64,000 nucleotides of DNA from Holophagales bacterium (GTDB lineage Bacteria; Acidobacteriota; Thermoanaerobaculia; UBA5066), in contig JADKBZ010000007.1 of the NCBI GenBank assembly GCA_016714815.1, positions 1 to 64,000 of the forward strand, read 5' to 3'. The translations under genes were made by a program, and so were the position numbers. The notes below the pieces were generated by a model that was given only the letters and a program-made list of their open reading frames with translations, was not told the DNA's origin and ran no database searches. Every line of letters starts with the position of its first letter. Within the stretch, counting starts at the first letter, position 1. Below are positions 43,522 to 50,638 of the stretch, in pieces.

Positions 43522-45264
43522 ATGACCCCTCGCCTGCCGCGAGCTTCGACCATGTTCCTGGCAGTCGCGCTGTCGGTCGCGACCGGCGCCCAGGCCGCCG
43601 GTCATGTCTTCAGCAAGCGCTTTGGGGGGGCGAGCGACCAGTCGATCACGAGCGTCGCCGTCGACGGCGCCGGAAACGTGGTCGTCACGGGGTCCTTCGT
43701 CGGCACCATCGACTTCGGCGGCGGAGCGCTGACCAGCGCGGGGAGCCAGGACATCTTCCTCGCCAAGGTCAACTCCAACGGGACCCACCTCTGGAGCAAG
43801 CGTTTCGGTGACTCGACCGCCCAGGCCGCCAGCGGCGTCGCGGTCGACGGCTCGGGGAACATCTACCTCACCGGGTTCATGAACGGCACGGTCGACTTCG
43901 GAGGCGGGGCACTGGCCAGCGCCGGAGGTCAGGACGTCTTCGTCGTCCGGTTCGACGCCGGCGGGAATCATGCCTGGAGCAAGCGTTTCGGCGACGCGAG
44001 CAACCAGCTCGGCACCGGCATCGCCGTTGACGGTACGGGAAGCGTGGTCCAAATCGGGACCTTCTCCGGGTCAATGGATTTCGGTGGCGGGACGCTGACG
44101 AGCGCCGGGTCTACGGACGTCTTCCTGGCCAGGTACGACTCCGGCGGCAACCACGCCTGGAGCAAGCGCTTCGGCGACGCGAGCGCCCAGACCGGCACCG
44201 CCATCGCCGTCGACCCCAACGGGAACGTAGTTGGGACGGGCTCTTTCAACGGCACGGTGAACTTCGGAGGCACCCCGCTGACGAGCGCCGGATCGACGGA
44301 CATCTTCCTGGCCAAGTACGACTCGGGCGGCACCCACGCCTGGAGCAAGAGACTCGGCGACGCGAGCGCGCAGACCGGCACCGCCGTCGCTTTCGACGGG
44401 TCTGGAAACGTCGTCGTCGCCGGCTCTTTCAACGGCTCGACGAACTTCGGGGGAGGGGCGCTCACGAGCGTGGGGGGAGCGGACGCCTTCCTCGCCCGGT
44501 ACGACCCGGACGGGACCCACACCTGGTCCAGGGCGTTCGGCAGCACGGGCACCGACTCCGGAAACGGGGTTGCCGTCGATGGGACGAGGGACGTCGTTCT
44601 CACCGGGGGCTTCCAGGGGACCGTCAACTTCGGAGGCGGGCCGCTCACGAGCGCTGGAGGAACCGATTTCTTCCTGGCGAGGTACACACCGTCCGGAGTC
44701 CACACCTCGAGCGCGCGCGCTGGCGACGCTACCGAGCAGGAGGGGCTGGCGGCCAGTTCCGACGCCTCCGGGAACTCCCTCCTCGCGGGCCGTTTCCAGG
44801 GAAGCGCCGATTTCGGAGGAGGGACCCTGACGAGCGCCGGCGGCTACGACGCGTTCCTGGTGAAGCTGGGAACGGGGCAGCAATTCCACACGGTCGCCCC
44901 CTGCCGAGCGGTCGACACCCGGAACGCCGTCGGCCCCTGGGGAGGACCGGCGCTGGCACCCGGCCCCTCCAACCGGGTCTTCTCGATCGCGGGTGTCTGC
45001 GGGGTCCCGACCACGGCGGTGGCCGTCTCGGTCAACATCACCGTGACCCAGACCGGCGCTGCCGGGACGCTCCGTCTGTACCCTGGAGACACCGGAGCGG
45101 CCTGGATCCCGACGGCGACGTCGATCAGCTTCGCGGCCTCGAAAACCCGTGCGAACAACGCCTCCGTTCTCCTGTCGCGGGACGGCACCGGCAGTCTCGG
45201 CGTCCGGAACGACGCACCGGACACCGTCCACTTCATCCTCGACGTGACCGGCTACTTCGAGTAG
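43522..45264 (+). CDS. Secreted seven-bladed beta-propeller (SBBP-repeat) protein
   Basis: 580 residues, ATG with AGGAG eight bases upstream, signal peptide ending AQAAG. Seven repeats of about 55-60 residues, each with WSKRFGDASAQTGT, VAVDGSGNVVVTGSF, NFGGGALTSAGSTDIFLAKY. A C-terminal domain of about 120 residues begins FHTVAPCRAVDTRN and ends FILDVTGYFE, a form found at the end of many secreted proteins of this kind. Repeats 2-5 are very close to one another in DNA as well, pointing to recent expansion. Overlaps the convergent DUF2063 gene by 13 bases. Confidence 0.85.
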   Translation: MTPRLPRASTMFLAVALSVATGAQAAGHVFSKRFGGASDQSITSVAVDGAGNVVVTGSFVGTIDFGGGALTSAGSQDIFLAKVNSNGTHLWSKRFGDSTAQAASGVAVDGSGNIYLTGFMNGTVDFGGGALASAGGQDVFVVRFDAGGNHAWSKRFGDASNQLGTGIAVDGTGSVVQIGTFSGSMDFGGGTLTSAGSTDVFLARYDSGGNHAWSKRFGDASAQTGTAIAVDPNGNVVGTGSFNGTVNFGGTPLTSAGSTDIFLAKYDSGGTHAWSKRLGDASAQTGTAVAFDGSGNVVVAGSFNGSTNFGGGALTSVGGADAFLARYDPDGTHTWSRAFGSTGTDSGNGVAVDGTRDVVLTGGFQGTVNFGGGPLTSAGGTDFFLARYTPSGVHTSSARAGDATEQEGLAASSDASGNSLLAGRFQGSADFGGGTLTSAGGYDAFLVKLGTGQQFHTVAPCRAVDTRNAVGPWGGPALAPGPSNRVFSIAGVCGVPTTAVAVSVNITVTQTGAAGTLRLYPGDTGAAWIPTATSISFAASKTRANNASVLLSRDGTGSLGVRNDAPDTVHFILDVTGYFE

Positions 45265-46151
45265 CCCGCCGACGGACCGGAGGGCGAACCCGGCAAGCCC
45301 GCTCGATCCCCGGAGAAGAACCCGAGCCGGGTCCACTCCGCGAACCAGCCCGAAAGGACCTCGCCGGAAGGAAGGCTCCCGGGGAAGGTCCCGCCCGCGC
45401 GCTCCAGGGCAGACCCGACGGTCTTCCCCGCCGCAAGAGCAGCCAGAAGGCTCCCGTCGAAGGGGCCCAGCGTCCGGCGAAGAACGACGAAATCCCTCCG
45501 GTAGTAAGCCACCTCGACGCGGCCGCGGCCGGTCCTCTCGGAAACCGGATTCCCTTCGAGGACGGCGTCGAGGACGTCGACCGCGCCGGGGCGAACCCTC
45601 ACGAGCCGGAACGCCGCCGCCGGGCGGAGCCGCAGTTTCGGCCAGTCTGCTGCGGGAAGCGCCTGCAGTGCGTCCGCGTCCAGCGGCGCCGTCTCTTCCG
45701 CGTCGAAAACCTGCGCCCCGGCCCGCTCCAGGCGGGCGACGTCGGTGCGAAGGCCCCTGCGGCGGGGGCTGCCCCAGCCCGCGAGGAACTCAGGGAGGTG
45801 GTCGCCGAGGCGCGCGAGCGTGAAGCTGCGCGAAGGGTGGACCGCGACGTAGTCCGCCACGAGCTTCGCGAAGCCCCGCTCGCCGAGGAGCTCGGCCAGG
45901 GCCGGGTAGTCGGATCGCAGGGCGTCGCGCATCCGGAGCGGGTACATCCCCGCGTAGATCTGGAGCCGCTGGGCCGCGTCGAGGCCGCCGCGGTCGCGCA
46001 CGACGGTCGAGGCGTCCTCGGGGGCGACCAAACGCCGCAGTTCCGGCGCCTCCAGAGCCAGGCGGGCGCCGTCCGGGTGGACGAGGACCGCCTGCATCCA
46101 CGACTGGAACCGGGCGAGCGGGAGAAGGCACGGAAGCGGGAGCGCGCTCAC
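45252..46151 (-). CDS. bufC: DUF2063 protein, BufC-like partner of the MNIO enzyme
   Basis: 299 residues, GTG start at 46151 overlapping the stop of the DUF692 gene (GTGA). N-terminal DUF2063 domain: LARFQSWMQAVLVHPDG, LQIYAGMYPLRMRDALRSDY, AELLGERGFAKLVADYVA, HPSRSFTLARLGDHLPEFL. The C-terminal half is an all-alpha/beta region with no clear family. In bufferin and related RiPP systems this protein works with the DUF692 enzyme, probably delivering the precursor (as MbnC does for MbnB). The gene order precursor, DUF692, DUF2063 supports this role. Confidence 0.85.
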   Translation of the reverse strand: MSALPLPCLLPLARFQSWMQAVLVHPDGARLALEAPELRRLVAPEDASTVVRDRGGLDAAQRLQIYAGMYPLRMRDALRSDYPALAELLGERGFAKLVADYVAVHPSRSFTLARLGDHLPEFLAGWGSPRRRGLRTDVARLERAGAQVFDAEETAPLDADALQALPAADWPKLRLRPAAAFRLVRVRPGAVDVLDAVLEGNPVSERTGRGRVEVAYYRRDFVVLRRTLGPFDGSLLAALAAGKTVGSALERAGGTFPGSLPSGEVLSGWFAEWTRLGFFSGDRAGLPGSPSGPSAGYSK

Positions 46152-47055
46152 GCAGCCACCGCCTCGCTCGCCTCGTTCGCCGAGGCCGCCGATCCCGCCG
46201 CTTCCGGCCTGTTCGCTCCGTTCGTCCCGAGCGCCCGCTCCGTCGCGTCCTTCGCCATCAGCGCCTCGGCGTGGACGACGTCGAGCGCGGGAATGTCGTC
46301 GTCCCACTCGACGAGCGTCGTGACGGGGCCGGTTCGCCTCACGAGCCTCTCGTAGAGGCTCCAGACCCCGTCGCGGACGTGGTCGGAGTGCGTGTCGAGG
46401 AGGTGCGTTCCCTGGTCCGTGTGCCCGGCGAGGTGGACCTGGACGATCCTGTCCGCCGGGATCTCGTCGATGTACGCCTCGGCGTCCCACCCGTGGTTGA
46501 AGGAGGAGACGAAGACGTTGTTCACGTCGAGCAGGAGCCCGCAACCGGCCTTCTCCGTCAGGCGCGCGAGGAACTCCGCCTCGCCCATCGTCGACGCCGA
46601 GAGCTCGAGGTAGGTCGACGGGTTCTCGAGGTGGAGGGGCCGTTCGAGGACGTCCTGGACCGTCCGCACCCTCGCCGTGACGTGCTCGAGAGTCTCGTCG
46701 TTCAGCGGCAGGGGAGGAGGTCGTGAGTGTTTCGTCCCGCGACGCCGGTCCAGCAGAGATGGTCCGTCACCCAGCGCGCCTCCACGCGCCGGGCCAGCTC
46801 CTTCACCTTGCCGAGGTAGGCGAAGTCGAGCGGGGAGGCGCTCCCGATGTTCAGCGAGACGCCGTGGAGGACGACCGGCGTCCGCCCGGCCACCCGGTCG
46901 AGGACGTGGAGCGGCCGACCTCCCGTGTCGAGGAAGTTCTCCGTGATCGCCTCGTAGAAGTCGACTGCCGCGCGGCGTTCGAGGATCTCCGCGAAATGGA
47001 CCGTCCGAAGGCCGATGCCGTAGCCGAGAACGGGCAGGTTCCAGCGATTGGCCAG
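46148..47055 (-). pseudogene. bufB: DUF692/MNIO enzyme, BufB-like, with one frameshift
   Basis: About 302 residues if one frameshift is repaired. The N-terminal part (NLPVLGYGIGLRTVHFAEIL, FYEAITENFLDTGG, HGVSLNIGSASPLDF, WVTDHLCWTGV) is in one frame up to HDLLP near 46717; the rest (PLNDETLEHVTARV, ENPSTYLELSASTMGE, LLDVNNVFVSSFNHGWDA, VQVHLAGHTDQG, DTHSDHVRDGVW, LVEWDDDIPAL) is in another. One missing C in a run of four would restore it. His, Glu and Asp ligands of the multinuclear iron site are all present. MNIOs use iron and O2 to convert precursor Cys residues. The only start well placed behind AGGAGGAGGAC is a CTG at 47055. A sequencing error is a real possibility. Confidence 0.85.
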
Positions 47056-47129
47056 GGGTGTCCTCCTCCTCGTTCTTCCAGGCGGCGGTCCCGGCCGTCG
47101 TCCGGCCGGGACCGCCCGCTCCCGAATCG

Positions 47130-47498
47130 TCAGGCAGGCTTCTGGGTGGGCTGGGTGTGGGCCTTCCCGTCGGTGGCGCAGCCGCCCTTCCCCTTGCACT
47201 CGTTGTGGCCCTTGCAGGCGTTCTTCTCGGTCTTGCAGCCGCCCTTGCCCTTGCAGGCGTTCTGCCCCTTGCAGGCGTGCTTGTCGGTCGCCTCGGGTCC
47301 GGCCTTCTTCTCACCGGCCTTCTTGCCGCCGCATCCGTTGGGCCCGCCGCAGGAATTCCTGTCCTTCTGCGTGGCCGTGGGAGCCGTCGGGGCCGGGGTC
47401 CTGTCCTGCGCCTGCGCGCTGGAAGCGAACGAGGAGCCGGCGATCAGCCCGGCGACGACGGCGGACAGGTAGGCCGCGGACGGGCGGTTCTTCTTCAT
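47130..47498 (-). CDS. bufA: Cys-rich precursor of a bufferin-like RiPP
   Basis: 122 residues, ATG behind AAGGAG. Signal peptide with AQA cut site near residue 30, a Thr/Pro/Ala spacer, then eight Cys: 50, 56, 76, 82, 88, 95, 101 and 107. The core has two near-equal halves, HACKGQNACKGKGGC and NACKGHNECKGKGGC, with Cys every six residues. Such periplasmic precursors (BufA2-like) are modified by the DUF692 enzyme on Cys to thiooxazole-type groups and bind copper in the characterised bufferins. The order bufA-bufB-bufC on the same strand (75-base gap, then GTGA overlap) supports a single operon. Confidence 0.85.
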   Translation of the reverse strand: MKKNRPSAAYLSAVVAGLIAGSSFASSAQAQDRTPAPTAPTATQKDRNSCGGPNGCGGKKAGEKKAGPEATDKHACKGQNACKGKGGCKTEKNACKGHNECKGKGGCATDGKAHTQPTQKPA

Positions 47499-47590
47499 GG
47501 TGTCTCCTTCTTCGACAGGTCTCCCCTGTCTGCTTCTCTTTGGCCGTTTCGGTCCCTGCCGGCTCCGGCCTGAACTCGTTGTCCCTCATG

Positions 47591-47614
47591 ATGCCGGACC
47601 TGAGAGAAGGTTTC
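47591..47614 (-). promoter_or_regulatory. Candidate ECF promoter of the bufferin-like operon
   Basis: On the minus strand GAAACC (47614-47609), 14 bases, then GCATCAT. The same pair GAAACC/GCAT with a 15-base gap lies upstream of the sigma factor gene (48188-48214). GAAC-type -35 boxes are usual for ECF sigma factors. About 93 bases of leader would precede bufA. Confidence 0.4.
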
Positions 47615-47665
47615 AGCGGCAGGCGCATTTGCGCCGAGGGCCAGAAACTCCGGGACCCAGGCAGG

Positions 47666-48148
47666 TCAGCTCTTCCGGAGATACTCCTCGAGGTTCGGCA
47701 GAGCCTTCTCGAAGAGCGGCCGGAACTTCCAGAGCAGGATTCCCTTCAACGGCCGGATCCAGCCGGGGAGGTCGAATCCGACCGCGTAGTCCACCCGCGT
47801 TCCGCCCTCGACCGGTGCGAGCCGCCAGTCCTCGACCATCGCCGACAGGATCGGCAGGTTCGACTCGAGCATCGTGAAAGAGAAGCGCCGCCCCCTCTCC
47901 CAGGCGAGGAAACGTTCGTCGAGGACCATCGGGCCGACCCAGACGCGGCGCCTCATGCCGACACCCTCCCGCACTCCGTCCATCACCGATGCCCTCCTGA
48001 AATCGACGAACCAGCGCGTCCAGGCTTCGTGGTCCGCGAGAACGTCGAAGACTCGCTCCGGCGTCGCCGGAACGACCCGCGAGAAGGAAAGACGCACGAC
48101 GGCGCGGTCGGGGAACGACAGGTCCTCGGGACGCAGTGCGAACGGCAT
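47666..48148 (-). CDS. SRPBCC/polyketide cyclase-like protein
   Basis: 160 residues. SRPBCC fold: VRLSFSRVVPATPERVFDVL, DHEAWTRWFVDFRRA, GVGMRRRVWVGPMVLDERFL, FTMLESNLPILSAMVEDWRL and VDYAVGFDLPGWIRPL. Related proteins bind lipids or aromatic molecules. It lies between the bufferin-like operon and the sigma factor, transcribed like the former and divergent from the latter, so it may share the stress regulon; that is inference from position. Confidence 0.8.
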   Translation of the reverse strand: MPFALRPEDLSFPDRAVVRLSFSRVVPATPERVFDVLADHEAWTRWFVDFRRASVMDGVREGVGMRRRVWVGPMVLDERFLAWERGRRFSFTMLESNLPILSAMVEDWRLAPVEGGTRVDYAVGFDLPGWIRPLKGILLWKFRPLFEKALPNLEEYLRKS

Positions 48149-48187
48149 GAGCTGATCGTACCGTCCGACGCCCGGCGGATGCACTGC

Positions 48188-48214
48188 GAAACCGCTGCCC
48201 GGTCTCGAGCATAG
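48188..48214 (+). promoter_or_regulatory. Candidate autoregulated ECF promoter of the sigma factor gene
   Basis: GAAACC (48188-48193), 15 bases, then GCATAG (48209-48214), about 39 bases before the GTG start. Similar to the element upstream of bufA. Spacing differs by one base, so the match is suggestive only. Confidence 0.4.
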
Positions 48215-48252
48215 AAGGTCCATGGAGCGTCCGGAACGGCTACCATCCCGCC

Positions 48253-48894
48253 GTGCCTCGCACGCGAAAGGAACCACGCAGGGCCGGGAAGGAGATCCCG
48301 CTCGGGCCGGAGGCGAATGAGTGGATGGACGAGGCACCCGACCGAGAAGACTCCGCGCGGGCCCTCGCGGCCCTCATGGCCGCCTACCAGGGCGGCGATG
48401 AAATGGCGTTCGAACGCCTGTACGAGGAGCTGTCAGGCCCGGTGAGAGCGTTCCTTCACTCGCTCACCCGCAACCCCGTCCGGGCCGACGACCTCCTGCA
48501 GGAGACCTTTTTCCACGTTCATCGGGCGCGTCAGACGTACGACCCGGGCCGCTCCGCGAAGGCGTGGATCTACGCCATCGCGCACAACGTCTTCCTCATG
48601 TCGTGCCGCTCCGAGAAGCGGCGCAGCCGCCACGAGGAGCTCGCGGACGACGAGCTGCCCGACGTCCCGGTCCCGGCAGAGGCCGAGTCGTTCGCCACGA
48701 AGGACGCCGTGAGGAAAGCGCTCGGCCGGCTCTCCGTCGACAGGAGGGAGGCGGTGATCCTCCACCACGTCCAGGGACTCTCCTTCCAGGAGGTCGGTAC
48801 CGTCCTCGGCATCACCACGATGGCCGCGAAGCTCCGCTCGCACCGCGCCATGGCGGAGCTGCGGGGAATCCTGAAGGAGGGAACGTCGCCGTGA
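48253..48894 (+). CDS. ECF-family RNA polymerase sigma factor
   Basis: 213 residues from GTG 48253; an in-frame ATG at 48325 with GGAGG upstream could be the true start. Region 2: AFERLYEELSGPVRAFLHSL, RADDLLQETFFHVHRARQTY, WIYAIAHNVFLMSCRSEKRR. Region 4: ALGRLSVDRREAVILHHVQG, LSFQEVGTVLGITTMAAKLR. The next gene overlaps by four bases (GTGA) and encodes an NrsF-type anti-sigma factor. Sigma-F/NrsF pairs of this kind control DUF2282/DUF692/DUF2063 genes in Caulobacter and answer to metal stress; the bufferin-like operon is 750 bases away. Confidence 0.9.
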   Translation: MPRTRKEPRRAGKEIPLGPEANEWMDEAPDREDSARALAALMAAYQGGDEMAFERLYEELSGPVRAFLHSLTRNPVRADDLLQETFFHVHRARQTYDPGRSAKAWIYAIAHNVFLMSCRSEKRRSRHEELADDELPDVPVPAEAESFATKDAVRKALGRLSVDRREAVILHHVQGLSFQEVGTVLGITTMAAKLRSHRAMAELRGILKEGTSP

Positions 48895-49589
48895 ATGGCG
48901 CACCCCAGCTTCCGCCAGAGCTCCGCCGCCTGGTTCGGGACGAGCTGCGCCCCGTTCGGCCGCTGGCCCCGCCGGCCCGCCGTGCGCTCGTCCTTCTCGT
49001 CTGGGCTCCCGTCGCCGTGGCGCTCGTCCTCGCGATCGCCCCGGCCCGGCCCGACGCCGCGGAGCTCGGGTGGCTCTTGAGCTGGGGCGTCGTCCTCGCG
49101 GAGCTCGTCGCGGGAGCCGGGCTGGTGACGCTCGCCCTCGGGGAAGCCGTCCCCGGCCGCGGGGCGGGCCGTCAGACCGGGCTGATCGCGCTCGCCGGCG
49201 CGGTGGTGCTCTTCGTGATACTCGCGGTCCTCGTGCGCGGCGCGAGCGCGGGCGTCCCGGTCCCGAGTCCGCTGGTGACGCACGGACCGGCCTGTCTCAT
49301 GCTCTCCGGGCTCCTGGGCCTGACGGCCCTCGCCGTCGTCGCCGTCCTGATCTTCAGGTCTGCACCACTTCGCGCTTCCTTCTCAGGGCTCCTCGCCGGG
49401 GCCGGGACGGGCCTCATGGCGACGGGCGTCTTCCACCTCGACTGCCCCGTCACCCACCTCGCGCACGTCCTCGTCTGGCACGGCGGCACGATCGCTCTTC
49501 TCGCCCTTCTCGGACTCGGCTTCGGGCTCAACCTGGAGTCGCTCGAACGGCGGAGGATGGAAGCGAGGCTCGCGGCGCGCCGCGGCTGA
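48891..49589 (+). CDS. nrsF: NrsF-type (DUF1109) membrane anti-sigma factor
   Basis: 232 residues, GTG overlapping the sigma stop. Six membrane segments (for example ALVLLVWAPVAVALVLAIA, LLSWGVVLAELVAGAGLVTL, LIALAGAVVLFVILAVLV), HGPACLMLSGLLGL, and FHLDCPVTHLAHVLVWHGGT near the C-terminus. The conserved Cys of HGPACLM and HLDCPVTH-like motifs are known in NrsF proteins to take part in metal sensing. The short cytoplasmic N-terminus (PPELRRLVRDELRPVRPL) would hold the sigma factor. Confidence 0.87.
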   Translation: MNGAPQLPPELRRLVRDELRPVRPLAPPARRALVLLVWAPVAVALVLAIAPARPDAAELGWLLSWGVVLAELVAGAGLVTLALGEAVPGRGAGRQTGLIALAGAVVLFVILAVLVRGASAGVPVPSPLVTHGPACLMLSGLLGLTALAVVAVLIFRSAPLRASFSGLLAGAGTGLMATGVFHLDCPVTHLAHVLVWHGGTIALLALLGLGFGLNLESLERRRMEARLAARRG

Positions 49590-49615
49590 CGCTCGAAAGC
49601 CCGGGAAAAGAAGAA

Positions 49616-49664
49616 GCCCGCCGGACGACCCCGGGCCAGAAACCCGGGAAGCGTCGCGGCGGGC
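49616..49664 (-). terminator. Intrinsic terminator behind mdh
   Basis: An outer stem GCCCGCCG/CGGCGGGC and an inner stem CCCGGG/CCCGGG make a long hairpin, followed on the minus strand by TTCTTCTTTTC. It lies between the convergent nrsF and mdh genes and would end the citrate synthase-malate dehydrogenase transcript. Confidence 0.75.
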
Positions 49665-49692
49665 GAAAGAGCCGCTGGAGAGGAACCGAGGG

Positions 49693-50622
49693 CTAGAGCA
49701 GCCCCTTCCCTTCCTCGATCGACTCCGAGCAGAGCTTGATGGAGTTGGCGAGCATGACCTTCTCCTCGTCGGTCAGGTCGACCTCGAGGATCTTCTCGAC
49801 GCCGCCCGCGCCGAGGACGACGGGGACGCCGAGGTAGATGTCGTTCGCGCCGTACTCCCCTTCGAGGTACGCCGAGCAGGGGACGACCCGCTTCTCGTCC
49901 TTCAGGATCGCCTGGACCATCTCGACGGCGGCCGCCGCCGGCGAGAAGTAGGCCGAGAAGCCGAGGAGCTTGACGATCTCGCCACCGGCCCCGCGGGTCC
50001 GCTTGACGATGGCGTCGATCTTTTCCTTCGACATCAGATTCTCGATCGGGATGCCGCCCACCGAGGCGTACCGCACGCACGGGACCATTTCGTCGCCGTG
50101 CCCGCCCAGGACGAACGCCTGGACGTCCTTGACCGAGACGCCGAGCTCCATCGCGATGAAGCAGCGCAGGCGCGCCGCGTCGAGGATCCCCGCCATGCCG
50201 ACGACCCGGTTCTTCGGCCAGCCGGTCACCTTCTTGGCGACCCACGTCATCGTGTCGAGCGGGTTCGCGACGACGACGAGGAACGCGTTCGGGGAGTACT
50301 TCATGACCTGCTCGGAGACGGGCTTGACGATGCCGATGTTCTTGCGGAGGAGGTCCTCGCGGCTCTCGCCCGGCTTGCGCGGCATTCCCGAGGTGACGAC
50401 GACGACGTCCGAGCCGGCCGTCTCCTCGAAGCCGGACGTCCCCGTGATCGTGATGTCGGAGTCGTCGATCGGCCGGAGCTCCATCAGGTCGAGCGCCTTG
50501 CCGGCGGCGAGGTTCGGGACGATGTCGACGAGGACGATGTCGCCGAGCGCCTTCTTGGCGAGGATGTGGGCGGTCGTCTCGCCCACGCGGCCGGCGCCGA
50601 CGACGGTGATCTTCTTGCGCAT
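49693..50622 (-). CDS. mdh: Malate dehydrogenase
   Basis: 309 residues, the usual size of LDH-like bacterial malate dehydrogenases. NAD site ITVVGAGRVGETTAHILAKK, catalytic loop SGMPRKPGESREDLLRKN with the substrate Arg, NPLDTMTWVAKKVTGWPKNR, GHGDEMVPCVRYASVGGIP with the catalytic His. TCA-cycle enzyme (malate to oxaloacetate). Located 16 bases after citrate synthase, in one operon, with a terminator behind it. Confidence 0.95.
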   Translation of the reverse strand: MRKKITVVGAGRVGETTAHILAKKALGDIVLVDIVPNLAAGKALDLMELRPIDDSDITITGTSGFEETAGSDVVVVTSGMPRKPGESREDLLRKNIGIVKPVSEQVMKYSPNAFLVVVANPLDTMTWVAKKVTGWPKNRVVGMAGILDAARLRCFIAMELGVSVKDVQAFVLGGHGDEMVPCVRYASVGGIPIENLMSKEKIDAIVKRTRGAGGEIVKLLGFSAYFSPAAAAVEMVQAILKDEKRVVPCSAYLEGEYGANDIYLGVPVVLGAGGVEKILEVDLTDEEKVMLANSIKLCSESIEEGKGLL

Positions 50623-50638
50623 TTCGTCTCTCTCCTTC

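Noticed and set aside
43600..44860. Regularly repeated DNA that could look like a CRISPR or satellite array
   Set aside because: The repeats are about 170 bases, in frame, and encode propeller blades; there are no short repeats with unique spacers.
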